A DNA stretch of 64,000 nt. It comes from DATBVX01 sp963705495 (GTDB lineage Bacteria; Pseudomonadota; Gammaproteobacteria; Steroidobacterales; Steroidobacteraceae). Made by a program: the position numbers and the translations under genes. This document shows positions 25,619 through 33,934 of this stretch, in pieces. The notes beneath the pieces are model-generated. The model had not been told where the DNA came from and made no database searches. It saw only the letters and a program-made list of their open reading frames with translations. Where the stretch lies: NCBI GenBank assembly GCA_963705495.1, contig CAVPJQ010000007.1:124001-188000 (forward strand), read 5' to 3'. The first letter of the stretch is position 1. Each line of letters opens with the position of its first letter.

Positions 25619-27157
25619 CTACAGATCGTGGCCGCTGTAGGAGAGGTTGAAAGACTTATTGATCAGCGGAAAGTCCGGGACGATGTTGTCGATGATCGCG
25701 TGCTCGAGAACCGGCCAGTTCTGCCACGAGGGATCGTGCGGATGACAGCGACGGATCGCGCCCGCTGCCGCGGCCTCGAGCGCTACGAGTACCGGGCCGC
25801 GCCAGCCTTCGATCAATCCGATTCCCACCGTCCCATCGGCTGGCACGGCTACGTGCGCATCGCACGGACCGGCGGGCAGCGCTCGCAGAATCTGCAGGAT
25901 GAGACGGCAGGACTCCTGCAACTCGTCGAAGCGCACCGCCACCCGCGCGGCGACGTCCCCTTGGGTACCGACGATCTTCGCCGGCGCCAACGCCGAGTAA
26001 GGTTCGCACGGCAAATCGGCGCGCAGATCGAATGGCCGCGCACTTGCGCGTCCGGCCAGCCCGATGAGTCCCAGGCGCGCGGCGAGCTCCGGGGTGACCG
26101 TGCCGGCGCCGACAAACCGATCGCGTACGCCCTCGTGCTCGTCATAGATGGTGCGCAACGTGAGCGTTTCGCGCGCGAGCTCACGCACGCAGGCTTCGAG
26201 CCGACTGGAGCCGGACGCTGCGAGATTCACGCTCGTGCCGCCGGGCACGATCGCATTCATGAGGTAGCGCGCGCCCAGTGCCTCTTCGGTCGCGCGCAAC
26301 AGGTGCTCCTTCAGCCGTGAAAATTGCGCGAGGCCGAATGCAAAGCCTGCGTCATTCCCGAGCGCGCCGAGGTCCCCAAGGTGATTCGCAACGCGCTCAA
26401 GCTCGAGGCAGAGCGCCCGCAACCACGCTGCGCGCGCCGGGATCCGCGCTCGCGACATACCCTCCAGTGCCTGGCAGTACGCCCAGGAGAATGCAACGGC
26501 TGAGTCTCCCGATACCCGCGCAGCCAAGCGGTGGCCTTCGAGAATGGGCAGTTCCGTGAAGCGGCGCTCGATGCCCTTGTGCACGTAGCCGAGCCGCTCC
26601 TCGAGCCTCAGGACCTTTTCGCCCACGACCGAGAAGCGGAAATGCCCGGGCTCGATGATGCCCGCGTGCACCGGGCCGACTGCGATCTCATGCACGCCTT
26701 CACCCTCGACGCGCACGAAGTCGTAAATGTCGCTCGTGGGCCCGGACGGCTCGGCTGGCGGATGCGGGTCCACGAGCGGCCGAAAACCTTCGGGCCAGGC
26801 TCCATGACTTAACCACGGGCGCTCGTCGAGATCGGTGGACCGGACTCCCGCGAGATCCGCGGTCGCGCGCTGCATGCGTGCCGCAGCCGGGAAGAGATCC
26901 GCAATGCCCGGATACCGCGCGTCCGGATCGTTGAGGCGCAGGCTGAGCACGAGTCCGCCGGGTTCAGCGAGAAATGCGGCGCGAACAATCGGTGAGGCGC
27001 GCCCGTCGCCGCTCGCCCACAGTGCCATGAGTCTGCCACCCGCAGCAGACAGGTCTGCCGCAACGTGGCGCCACTCCTCGACAGTAACCTCGAGCCTGCA
27101 CAGCCCCGGGGCTCCGGGCTGCGGCTCGCTGCGCGCAAACCAGGCTCGCAATGGCAT
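25619..27157 (-). CDS. Hydrogenase-4-like large subunit without Ni-Fe ligands (HyfG type)
   Basis: A NuoC-like N-terminal part (to about residue 135) is fused to a NuoD/HycE-like domain (EIAVGPVHAGIIEPGHFRF, RLGYVHKGIERRF, ERVANHLGDLGAL). In NiFe enzymes the first ligand pair is CxxC in RVCGIC; here the segment is RVSGDSAV, with Ser at 216 and 219. The second pair, normally DPCxxC near the C-terminus, is DPSWQN, with Ser 477 and Asn 480. All four cysteines are therefore absent, so hydrogen chemistry is excluded. This matches energy-converting-hydrogenase-related (Ehr) subunits and complex I NuoCD. The gene abuts hyfF with no gap. Confidence 0.9.
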   Translation of the reverse strand: MPLRAWFARSEPQPGAPGLCRLEVTVEEWRHVAADLSAAGGRLMALWASGDGRASPIVRAAFLAEPGGLVLSLRLNDPDARYPGIADLFPAAARMQRATADLAGVRSTDLDERPWLSHGAWPEGFRPLVDPHPPAEPSGPTSDIYDFVRVEGEGVHEIAVGPVHAGIIEPGHFRFSVVGEKVLRLEERLGYVHKGIERRFTELPILEGHRLAARVSGDSAVAFSWAYCQALEGMSRARIPARAAWLRALCLELERVANHLGDLGALGNDAGFAFGLAQFSRLKEHLLRATEEALGARYLMNAIVPGGTSVNLAASGSSRLEACVRELARETLTLRTIYDEHEGVRDRFVGAGTVTPELAARLGLIGLAGRASARPFDLRADLPCEPYSALAPAKIVGTQGDVAARVAVRFDELQESCRLILQILRALPAGPCDAHVAVPADGTVGIGLIEGWRGPVLVALEAAAAGAIRRCHPHDPSWQNWPVLEHAIIDNIVPDFPLINKSFNLSYSGHDL

Positions 27158-28624
27158 TCAGTTGCCTCCGATCAGGCGCGCGGCCGCCCGATACCAGTCC
27201 GCCAGATATGGCGGCACGTAAATCCCGAGCACCAACACCAGACCCAGGTGCGCGAAGACCGGCAACAGCGCCGGCGGATGCGGCAAGCGCTTCGCCGTCG
27301 TTTCTCCGAACACCATCGGCTGCACGCGCCCGAAGATCGCTGCAAACGCAATGCCGAGCGCAGCGAGCAGGATCGGTGTCGCCCACGGCTGTTCACGCAT
27401 GGCGGTGGTGAGGATCAGAAACTCGCTCGCAAAGACCCCGAAAGGCGGCATGCCGAGGATGGCGAGCGAGCCCATCATCAGGCCCCAGCCTACCGTGGGA
27501 CTCAAAGTGATGAGTCCGCGGATGTTCTCGATGAGCTGCGTCCCCGCCTTCTGTGCGGCGTGCCCGACCGCAAAGAAGATCGCCGATTTCGTCAGCGAGT
27601 GCACAGTCATGTGCAGGAGCGCAGCGAAATTCGCCACCGGGCCGCCCATGCCGAAGGCGAAGGTGATGATGCCCATGTGCTCGATGGACGAATACGCGAA
27701 CAGGCGTTTGACGTCGCGCTGCCGCCAAAGGAAAAACGCCGCGAGCACGACCGAGAGCAGGCCAAAACCCATGAGCATGTGCGAAGGGAGCGATGACTGG
27801 AGCGAGCCTTCGACGAGCACTTTGCAACGCACAACGGCGTAGATGGCGACGTTGAGCAGCAGCCCGGACAACACGGCCGAGATGGGCGTGGGACCTTCGG
27901 CGTGCGCATCGGGCAACCAGTTGTGTAGCGGCGCCAGCCCAACCTTCGTCCCGTAGCCGACCAGCAGGAAGACGAACGCGAGACTCAGAACGGCGGGCTC
28001 GAGCTGGCCCTTCACGCCATTCAGATGCGTCCACAACAGCGCGCTCACGCCCGCGGCCCCCAGGACTCTTTCGGCTGCGAAGTACAGCAGGATCGTGCCG
28101 AAGAGTGCCTGCGCAATCCCGACGCCGCAGAGAATGAAGTATTTCCAGCCCGCCTCCAGGCTCGCCGGCGTTCGGTACAGCGTCACGAGCAGAACGGTCG
28201 ACAGAGTCGCCGCTTCCATTGCGACCCACAGCAGACCCATGTTGTTGGTCGTCAGCGCAATCAGCATCGTGGCCATGAAGAGCTGGTACATGCTGTGGTA
28301 GAGGCGCAAGCGCGGTGCACTCACGCGCCCGTGCTCCATCTCCACCCGCATGTACGGGCGCGAGAAGAGCGAGGTGGTCAAGCCCACGAAAGCCGTCAGC
28401 GTCACCAGGAACACGTTGAAGGGGTCGATGAAGAACTGCTCGTGTGCCACGAGAAGGTCGCCTTCGCCGATGACGCGTGCGGTGAGCGCACAGGCGGCGA
28501 GGAAGGTCGCGAAGCTCACGCCTGCATTCAGTTCGGGTGCCCAGCGACGCGCGCCGAACGCGCCGAGGAGCAGCGCGCCAGCGATCGGACTTCCCAGCAG
28601 AAGGAGAAATTCCACGCTAGCCAC
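27158..28624 (-). CDS. HyfF-like NuoN/NuoM antiporter subunit
   Basis: Multi-pass membrane subunit of the proton/sodium-translocating antiporter family, 488 aa with about 14 membrane segments. Conserved elements are LLWVAMEAATLSTVLLV (Glu), PLHNWLPDAHAEGPTPISAVLSG and the channel Lys in FMGH/KxxxF-type segments (HSLTKSAIFFAVG). It pairs with the HyfB-like subunit, giving two antiporter-like channels. The GTG start overlaps the hyfE stop by eight bases; GTG 28615 is an alternative. It forms part of the membrane arm of the Ehr-type complex. Confidence 0.87.
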   Translation of the reverse strand: MASVEFLLLLGSPIAGALLLGAFGARRWAPELNAGVSFATFLAACALTARVIGEGDLLVAHEQFFIDPFNVFLVTLTAFVGLTTSLFSRPYMRVEMEHGRVSAPRLRLYHSMYQLFMATMLIALTTNNMGLLWVAMEAATLSTVLLVTLYRTPASLEAGWKYFILCGVGIAQALFGTILLYFAAERVLGAAGVSALLWTHLNGVKGQLEPAVLSLAFVFLLVGYGTKVGLAPLHNWLPDAHAEGPTPISAVLSGLLLNVAIYAVVRCKVLVEGSLQSSLPSHMLMGFGLLSVVLAAFFLWRQRDVKRLFAYSSIEHMGIITFAFGMGGPVANFAALLHMTVHSLTKSAIFFAVGHAAQKAGTQLIENIRGLITLSPTVGWGLMMGSLAILGMPPFGVFASEFLILTTAMREQPWATPILLAALGIAFAAIFGRVQPMVFGETTAKRLPHPPALLPVFAHLGLVLVLGIYVPPYLADWYRAAARLIGGN

Positions 28625-29324
28625 CGCCGCCTTTGCTCGAACTGCGTGCGCCGAACGGCTTGCCTTCCTTCAGTGACTCCAGGTGATGCAGATCCAGGCT
28701 GTCGAACTGCTCGCGGATCTGGAAGAAGAAGATGCCGAGGACCAGCACGGCGACCAGTACGTCGAGCGCCACTCCGAGTTCGACGATCATCGGCATACCG
28801 TACGTTGCGCTCATCGCCCCGAAAAACAGCCCGTTCTCCATGGAGAGAAAGCCGACGACCTGCGACATGGCCTTGCGGCGCGTGATCATGGTGACGAATG
28901 AGAGCAGGACTACTGCAACCGCGATGCCGATCGAGTTGCGCGTCGCGGTGCTGGCCAGGGCCGAGATGGGCTGTGCCAGGCCGAAGGCGAATACGACCAC
29001 CAGGAGGCCGATGAGCATCGTTCCCGGAATATTGAGCAGCGATTCGGTGTCCCAGTAGACCTGCAGGCGCCGGATCAACCGATGCAGAAGCCACGGCAGG
29101 AAGCAGGCTTTGAGCGCGAGCGTGAGAGCGGCGGACAGATACAGATGCGCCTGCCCTGTTCGCCATGCCAGCAGCAACGTCGCCACAGTCAGCAGGGCAC
29201 CCTGGAACGCGAGCAGGTTCACGAGGTTCACGATGCGTCGTTGCGCGAGCATCGCGAAGGACAAAAGGAGCAGCAGCGCTGCACAGAGGTTCAGCAGTTG
29301 CAGGGTAAATGGAGTACCGGCCAT
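28617..29324 (-). CDS. HyfE-like membrane subunit
   Basis: A 235-residue membrane protein with about seven hydrophobic segments beginning MAGTPFTLQLLNLCAALLLL. It matches HyfE of hydrogenase-4 (NuoK/MrpC-related at its C-terminal half: FLSMENGLFFGA, with Glu in the membrane). ATG 29324 follows the hyfC stop by two bases; the open frame that extends far upstream overlaps hyfC and is not coding. Its basic, glycine-rich C-terminal tail is cytosolic. Confidence 0.82.
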   Translation of the reverse strand: MAGTPFTLQLLNLCAALLLLLSFAMLAQRRIVNLVNLLAFQGALLTVATLLLAWRTGQAHLYLSAALTLALKACFLPWLLHRLIRRLQVYWDTESLLNIPGTMLIGLLVVVFAFGLAQPISALASTATRNSIGIAVAVVLLSFVTMITRRKAMSQVVGFLSMENGLFFGAMSATYGMPMIVELGVALDVLVAVLVLGIFFFQIREQFDSLDLHHLESLKEGKPFGARSSSKGGGG

Positions 29325-29326
29325 CT

Positions 29327-30277
29327 TCAGGCTCCCAGTAGCAGGTGCACGAGCAGGCCCAGCACCGCGAACAGGAACGCGACTGCGAGAAACTCCGGCG
29401 CACGAAAAACGCGCAGCTTCGCCGACAGCGTCTCGATGACGGCGAGCGCGACGCCAGCCACCGCGAGCTTGACGGCGAGCAGCGGAATCGAGGCGAGCAG
29501 CGCGCCCGGACCGCCCTGACCGGTGGACACGCCCCACGGGACGAAGAGCGCAAAGCCGATGCACGCGTAGTTGAACAGCTTGAGCGCAGCCGCCCATTCG
29601 ATGAGCGCCAGGTGCCGCGCCGAGTACTCGAGCACCATCGCTTCATGAATCATCGTGAGCTCGAGGTGCGTCGCCGGATTGTCGATGGGGATGCGCGCAT
29701 TCTCAGCGAGCAACACCATGGTGAAGGCGATCGCCGTAAAAGCGAGGCTGGGGTAAAGACCGAGATTCTGCGTGCCGAGATTCTCGGTGATGGCCGGCAG
29801 GGCCGTGGTTGCCGAGATCAACGAGGCGACGAAGATCACCATGAGCAGTGCGGGCTCGGCCAGAAAGCCCACCATCATCTCCCGGCGCGCCCCGAGCGTG
29901 CCGAACGCCGTTCCGATGTCCATCGCGGCGAGCGACAGGAACACGCGTGCCGTGGCGAGGAGCCCCACGAGCGCGATCGCATCCGCCGCGATGGTGAATG
30001 GCAGCCCGGTACTCATCGAAGGAATGATCATCGCGGCGAGCACCATCGAGCCGAACACGACGTAAGGTGCCACGCGAAAGAGCGGGGAAGCGCCGGCGGC
30101 GATCACCGCGTCCTTTTGAAAGAGCTTGCGAATGCCGCGGTAGGGCAACCACAAGCTGGGAGCGCGACGATTCTGCAGCCATGCCCGGCACTGGTTGACC
30201 CAGCCGACGAAAAGCGGTGCGGCGGCAAGTGCCGCGATCAGCTCCAGCGCCTGAGCAAAGATCTCGATTGGCTTCAT
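29327..30277 (-). CDS. HyfC/NuoH-like membrane anchor subunit
   Basis: A 316-residue eight-helix NuoH/HycD family protein that links the hydrophilic module to the membrane arm. Signature segments are ARVFLSLAAMDIGTAFGTLG, ARREMMVGFLAEPALL and the acidic loop ENARIPIDNPATHLELTMIHEAM, which corresponds to the conserved Glu-rich quinone or proton-entry loop. ATG 30277 overlaps the hyfB stop by four bases (ATGA), showing translational coupling. Confidence 0.88.
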   Translation of the reverse strand: MKPIEIFAQALELIAALAAAPLFVGWVNQCRAWLQNRRAPSLWLPYRGIRKLFQKDAVIAAGASPLFRVAPYVVFGSMVLAAMIIPSMSTGLPFTIAADAIALVGLLATARVFLSLAAMDIGTAFGTLGARREMMVGFLAEPALLMVIFVASLISATTALPAITENLGTQNLGLYPSLAFTAIAFTMVLLAENARIPIDNPATHLELTMIHEAMVLEYSARHLALIEWAAALKLFNYACIGFALFVPWGVSTGQGGPGALLASIPLLAVKLAVAGVALAVIETLSAKLRVFRAPEFLAVAFLFAVLGLLVHLLLGA

Positions 30278-32277
30278 AGCACGAGCGCCAGCAGCGCGAT
30301 CAGCGTCACGAAGCTGTACAGCAGGTAGGTGGCGATACGCCCCTGCTGCAACCACGCGAACGAGTCCGCCACGCGTTGGATGAGCGGGCCCAGCGGCAGG
30401 TACAGGCTGGTCCAGATTCTATCGCCGACGGTGACGCGATAGCGTGGAGTGCGGTCGAAAGGCGACGGCAGCTCGCGGTTGACCGCAAGGAAGTCCCCGA
30501 AGATATGTCGGATCGGCTGACCAAAGCCTTCCGCAGTGTCCTGCATGCGCGCGGTCACACTGCCGAAACCGCAGTCCCAGGGTGGCGCGCGACGGACTCG
30601 CCGATGATAGAAGAGGCGCACCGCGAATGCGGTGAGAAGCACCGCCCCGGCGATGGCGATGAAAAAGAGCAGCGCGGAATAAGAAACCTGTCGCTCAGGC
30701 AGAGGCACGAGAAGCCACCAGGGTGCCTCGGGTTCGGGGAGCGTGGCGCCGGTAAGTGCCTGGACCACGATGCGTAACGCACCAACGACGTAGGTTGGAA
30801 ACAGGCCCAATGCAAAGCAGCCCAGCGCCAACCAGATGAGGCCGAGGCGTTCGAGCACGTTCGCGTCGTGCGCGTGCGCGAGTGCCGCTTCGCGCGGCTG
30901 ACCGAGAAAGATCACGCCAAAGAACTTCACCATCACGTAGGCCGCCAGCGCAGCGGCCAGCGCGACGATCGCGGCACCGAGTGGCAGCAGCATGTTGACG
31001 AATGAGACGGGTACTTCGTGTGCGAAGAGGAACGACTGCAACAGAAGCCACTCGGAGACGAAGCCGTTGAGGGGCGGGAGCCCGGCCATCGCCAGTGCTC
31101 CGACCAGCGTGAGCCAGGCGACCCAGGGCATGCGGTGGATCAGGCCACCGAGGCGCCCGAGGTTGCGCTCGCCGGTCGAATGCAGAACCGCACCCGTGCC
31201 GAGAAACAGCAGGCTCTTCATGAAAGCGTGATTCAGACTGTGATAGAGCGCCGCAATCAGAGCGAGCGCGGACAGGGAAGGCATGTTGAGGCCGCCGAAA
31301 ACGATGGCGAGACCGATGCCGGTGAAGATGATGCCGACGTTCTCGATCGACGAATACGCGAGCAAGCGCTTCATGTCGGTCTGCACTGCCGCGAACACCA
31401 CGCCGTACAGCGCGCTGAAGAGCCCGATGGTCACTGGCACGAGCCCCCACCACCACGCGGCGGCAGGCAGTAGATCGAAAGTGACGCGCAGCACTCCGTA
31501 GACAGCGGTCTTCAACATCACCCCGCTCATGAGCGCCGAGACTGGTGAGGGAGCAGCCGGATGCGCTTCAGGGAGCCAGACATGCAGCGGCACGAGCCCG
31601 GCCTTCGCTCCGAACCCGAACAGTGCGAGCAAAAACGCGGTAGCCGCCCATTGAGGAGTGAGCTGCGCAGCGCGCATGGCGTCGAATGTGAATTGCCAGC
31701 TTCCCCCTTGCATGACACCGAAGCTCAGAAGGATGGCAATGGCCCCGACATGCGCGATCAAGAGATAGAGAAACCCGGCGCGCCGGATTTCGGCGAGGCC
31801 GTGTTGCGTGGTCACGAGGAAGTACGAGGAGAGCGCCATCGTTTCCCACGCCACCATGAACGCGTAAGCGTCATCGGCCAGCAGCACGAAACCCATGCTG
31901 GCGAGGAACAGGTGGTACTGAAGACAGAGCAGGCCGGGCGCAGTGCCCTGGCCACGGCGAAAGTACCCGGCCGCGAAGATCGAGATGCCGGCGGAGGCGG
32001 CGCCGAGCAGAAGGAGAAAGACGCTCGTCAATGCGTCGCGACGCACGTGGAACGGGAGATCCGGCAGTCCGATCGGGAGCGTCGCGCTGTCCACCGGCAT
32101 CGTGAGCGAAGCTCCGGCCACCAATGCCAGTGCCACGCCACAAAGTGCTCCCAGCGGGAACAAGGTCCGCCCGACGAAGACGATGCTCTTCGGACGCAGG
32201 AGGCCCGCGACCCCAATGAGGCCCCACAGAGCGATGAGCACCAGGCAGGCGGAAAGCGATGAGTCGATCAGTGGCAT
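30274..32277 (-). CDS. HyfB/NuoL-like antiporter subunit
   Basis: A 667-residue membrane protein with a NuoL/MrpA-type core: VAWETMALSSYFLV with the channel Glu, PLHVWLPEAHPAAPSPVSALMSGVMLK split around a key Lys, and DMKRLLAYSSIENVGII. About 150 C-terminal residues (from APPWDCGFG) form the HyfB/HycC-specific tail rather than the NuoL lateral helix. It is the first gene of the six-gene cluster and probably carries the main promoter just upstream, where a short direct repeat and a TATAAT box occur. Expected role: proton or sodium translocation driven by the redox module. Confidence 0.87.
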   Translation of the reverse strand: MPLIDSSLSACLVLIALWGLIGVAGLLRPKSIVFVGRTLFPLGALCGVALALVAGASLTMPVDSATLPIGLPDLPFHVRRDALTSVFLLLLGAASAGISIFAAGYFRRGQGTAPGLLCLQYHLFLASMGFVLLADDAYAFMVAWETMALSSYFLVTTQHGLAEIRRAGFLYLLIAHVGAIAILLSFGVMQGGSWQFTFDAMRAAQLTPQWAATAFLLALFGFGAKAGLVPLHVWLPEAHPAAPSPVSALMSGVMLKTAVYGVLRVTFDLLPAAAWWWGLVPVTIGLFSALYGVVFAAVQTDMKRLLAYSSIENVGIIFTGIGLAIVFGGLNMPSLSALALIAALYHSLNHAFMKSLLFLGTGAVLHSTGERNLGRLGGLIHRMPWVAWLTLVGALAMAGLPPLNGFVSEWLLLQSFLFAHEVPVSFVNMLLPLGAAIVALAAALAAYVMVKFFGVIFLGQPREAALAHAHDANVLERLGLIWLALGCFALGLFPTYVVGALRIVVQALTGATLPEPEAPWWLLVPLPERQVSYSALLFFIAIAGAVLLTAFAVRLFYHRRVRRAPPWDCGFGSVTARMQDTAEGFGQPIRHIFGDFLAVNRELPSPFDRTPRYRVTVGDRIWTSLYLPLGPLIQRVADSFAWLQQGRIATYLLYSFVTLIALLALVL

Positions 32278-32300
32278 CACATGGGCAGTGGCATCACATC
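32265..32300. repeat. Short tandem repeat at the hyfB start
   Basis: CAGTGGCATCACAT occurs twice with a 16-base period, once across the hyfB start codon and once immediately upstream. The duplication creates a second, out-of-frame ATG in the leader and looks like a slippage event. Confidence 0.5.
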
Positions 32301-32324
32301 GGGTGCTATGCTGATACGCATTCG

Positions 32325-32332
32325 ATTATAAT
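32325..32332. promoter_or_regulatory. Candidate -10 element between hyfB and the RHH gene
   Basis: ATTATAAT, which is self-complementary, gives a TATAAT box on both strands in the divergent gap. It could serve either the hyf-like operon or the ribbon-helix-helix gene. No convincing -35 element is visible on either side. Confidence 0.4.
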
Positions 32333-32367
32333 GACAGCGACCGCACTCTGACGCCACTTGGGATCAC

Positions 32368-32589
32368 GTGCCACTCGAAGACCGCACAGCACGGCTGACG
32401 ATTCTCATCGACCCACGCAAGAAGGCGCTGTTCGAGCGCCTGTGCGCAGAGGAGGACGCCACGCCCTCGCAGGTGCTGCGGCGCTTGATTCGCCGCTATA
32501 TCGAGGAACAAACCGGCAAGCCCTGGACACCGGAGAAGAGCACCAAGCCCGCTACGCGCGGCAACACACGGCGCAACGCGCGCGGGTGA
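32368..32589 (+). CDS. Ribbon-helix-helix (CopG-like) DNA-binding protein
   Basis: A 73-residue protein with RLTILIDPRKKALFERLC then ATPSQVLRRLIRRYIEEQ, the strand-helix-helix pattern of CopG/Arc-type repressors, and a basic C-terminal tail. GTG start, weak ribosome binding site. It stands alone on the plus strand at the left edge of the accessory island. A partner toxin is not adjacent on the same strand, so it may simply be an orphan regulator. Confidence 0.7.
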   Translation: MPLEDRTARLTILIDPRKKALFERLCAEEDATPSQVLRRLIRRYIEEQTGKPWTPEKSTKPATRGNTRRNARG

Positions 32590-32633
32590 GTGCTCATCGA
32601 GGGCGCGGATACAACCCAGCAGATAGGCCCTGA

Positions 32634-33188
32634 CTAGTTGAGGATTTGTTCGAGGATGTCGGCGGCGGGCCGTCCGAAGCGGCGCGTAACTCGTCTTACG
32701 AGATCGATGTCGATCGGCTGGTCGGCGGTCTTGAGGGCTTGGCGCGCGTCGGCGATGTCTTGGGGGCCGCCGGCAAAGCATTTCATTGCGATAAAGTCTT
32801 CGCGGCCAATGACGCGAATGGTGGTGCGCAGGAAGGGGAGCGTGATGGAGCGCGAGAACGCTTCGGGGTCGAGGCCGCGAAGGCCTGTCAGGAGATCGAC
32901 GCGATTTGCATGACGATCAGTGACTGCGAGAAGCGCGGGAATTGGGTCGTCGGGATCGCCGAGGCGGAGCTCGGTTTCAAAGCCGGCCTGCTTGAACGCT
33001 TTCTCTAAGCGCGTGAGCTTCGGCAGGGTTGTCGCGAGCAGGACGTCGACATCACTAGTGGCACGGATGGCGCCGTGTACCGAAGCTGCCATGGCACCAA
33101 TGACGGCGTAGTTGATCTTCTGTTCGGTCAGCACTGATGCTACGTCGAGTAGCAGGAGGGCGGACTGGCCCGGACCGCGTGCTTTCAT
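32634..33188 (-). CDS. Nucleotidyltransferase, AbiEii-like toxin candidate
   Basis: A 184-residue minimal nucleotidyltransferase. The motif YAVIGAMAASVHGAIRATSD followed by VDVLL contains the G-[GS]...DxD core (Asp 46 and Asp 48). A conserved acidic/Lys segment EDFIAMKCFAGG and a helical tail with DIADARQAL follow, as in AbiEii and related type IV toxin proteins. It overlaps the XRE gene by four bases (ATGA), which is typical of an antitoxin-toxin pair. An alternative is an aminoglycoside-like or tRNA-modifying nucleotidyltransferase of unknown substrate. Toxicity is inferred from arrangement and family. Confidence 0.75.
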   Translation of the reverse strand: MKARGPGQSALLLLDVASVLTEQKINYAVIGAMAASVHGAIRATSDVDVLLATTLPKLTRLEKAFKQAGFETELRLGDPDDPIPALLAVTDRHANRVDLLTGLRGLDPEAFSRSITLPFLRTTIRVIGREDFIAMKCFAGGPQDIADARQALKTADQPIDIDLVRRVTRRFGRPAADILEQILN

Positions 33189-33661
33189 CGGGGTCCTTTG
33201 CCTGATGGTGTACCTCCGCGGGCACGGCGAAGTGCAGCCTGGCCGGCGCGATGCAGTGTTGTGACCAGCTCGCTGTGCTTGAGGTGAGCTTCGAGCCGTT
33301 GTTCGGGCGTGAGTCGACGTGCGCTATCGGTCAACGCTTCGCGCGCTTCCTCGGCGAGTCTGGATCTTGAGCGTGCGGGTTCCATCATTTCCAAGCCTGA
33401 TACATAAGCGCCCGCCTCCACCGGAGCTTTCCCCGTCTGCAGCACAATGGGCAATCCTGCGCGTACTGCGATCCGGAGCAGCAGTTCGAGCGAAAGCTCA
33501 CTCACCTTGCCGTGCATGATCTTGCTCAGCGTGGGCTGGGGAATACCGAGCTGCTTCGCCGCGGTCAATTGGGTCTGCGCACTGCGCCTGACATGGCGCG
33601 CTATCTGTAGTGCGACGTCGCTACGCAATGCCTGAATGGTCGCCATGTCCGGAGAAGTCAT
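33185..33661 (-). CDS. XRE-family HTH regulator, antitoxin candidate
   Basis: An XRE helix-turn-helix (TQLTAAKQLGIPQPTLSKIMHGK, about residues 30-55) is followed by SELSLELLLRIAVRAGLP and a hydrophilic 80-residue tail that may contact the nucleotidyltransferase. The stop overlaps the next start (ATGA). A perfect TATAGTG-N4-CACTATA inverted repeat about 20 bases upstream is the expected autoregulatory operator and may overlap the promoter. The start could be ATG 33661 or 33646. Confidence 0.75.
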   Translation of the reverse strand: MTSPDMATIQALRSDVALQIARHVRRSAQTQLTAAKQLGIPQPTLSKIMHGKVSELSLELLLRIAVRAGLPIVLQTGKAPVEAGAYVSGLEMMEPARSRSRLAEEAREALTDSARRLTPEQRLEAHLKHSELVTTLHRAGQAALRRARGGTPSGKGPR

Positions 33662-33679
33662 GGGGTGGTGGCTTAGCCT

Positions 33680-33697
33680 TATAGTGCATTCACTATA
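33680..33697. promoter_or_regulatory. Inverted repeat before the XRE-nucleotidyltransferase operon
   Basis: TATAGTG-CATT-CACTATA is a perfect 7-bp inverted repeat with a 4-base spacer. Location and symmetry fit self-repression by the XRE protein. Outside it, GGCTTAG (33670-33676) and CTAAGCC (33713-33719) form a second, wider inverted pair. Confidence 0.6.
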
Positions 33698-33934
33698 GCG
33701 TAAGCCATTTCACTAAGCCAGCTAGGAGTGGAGTCATGGATCAACTGTTCTCCTCAGCGGGTTTCGGCGGGGGCATGGTCTGTGCATGGTGCTATGGTTT
33801 CGCCCTGCACACACGAGTTCACTGAAGGCACAAGCGCCCAAGTTCAGCTGGCACCTAGCGTTTGGAAAATGATCGACACCGCGACAGCGCCCCGCGCGCC
33901 AACTCCTCGTCCGCGTCGGGAGAGAGATGGGAGA

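Noticed and set aside
25619..27157. Reading the HyfG-like gene as a functional NiFe hydrogenase
   Set aside because: All four nickel-ligand cysteines are replaced and no maturation genes are present.
28528..29646. A 372-codon minus-strand frame across the HyfE-like and HyfC-like genes
   Set aside because: It is Arg/Ser-rich, out of frame with both real membrane proteins and without membrane segments.
31538..31552. ACTGGTGAGGG, shared with the tRNA-Met 3' end, considered as an att site
   Set aside because: Only 11 bases match and it lies inside the conserved hyfB coding sequence, so it is most likely chance.
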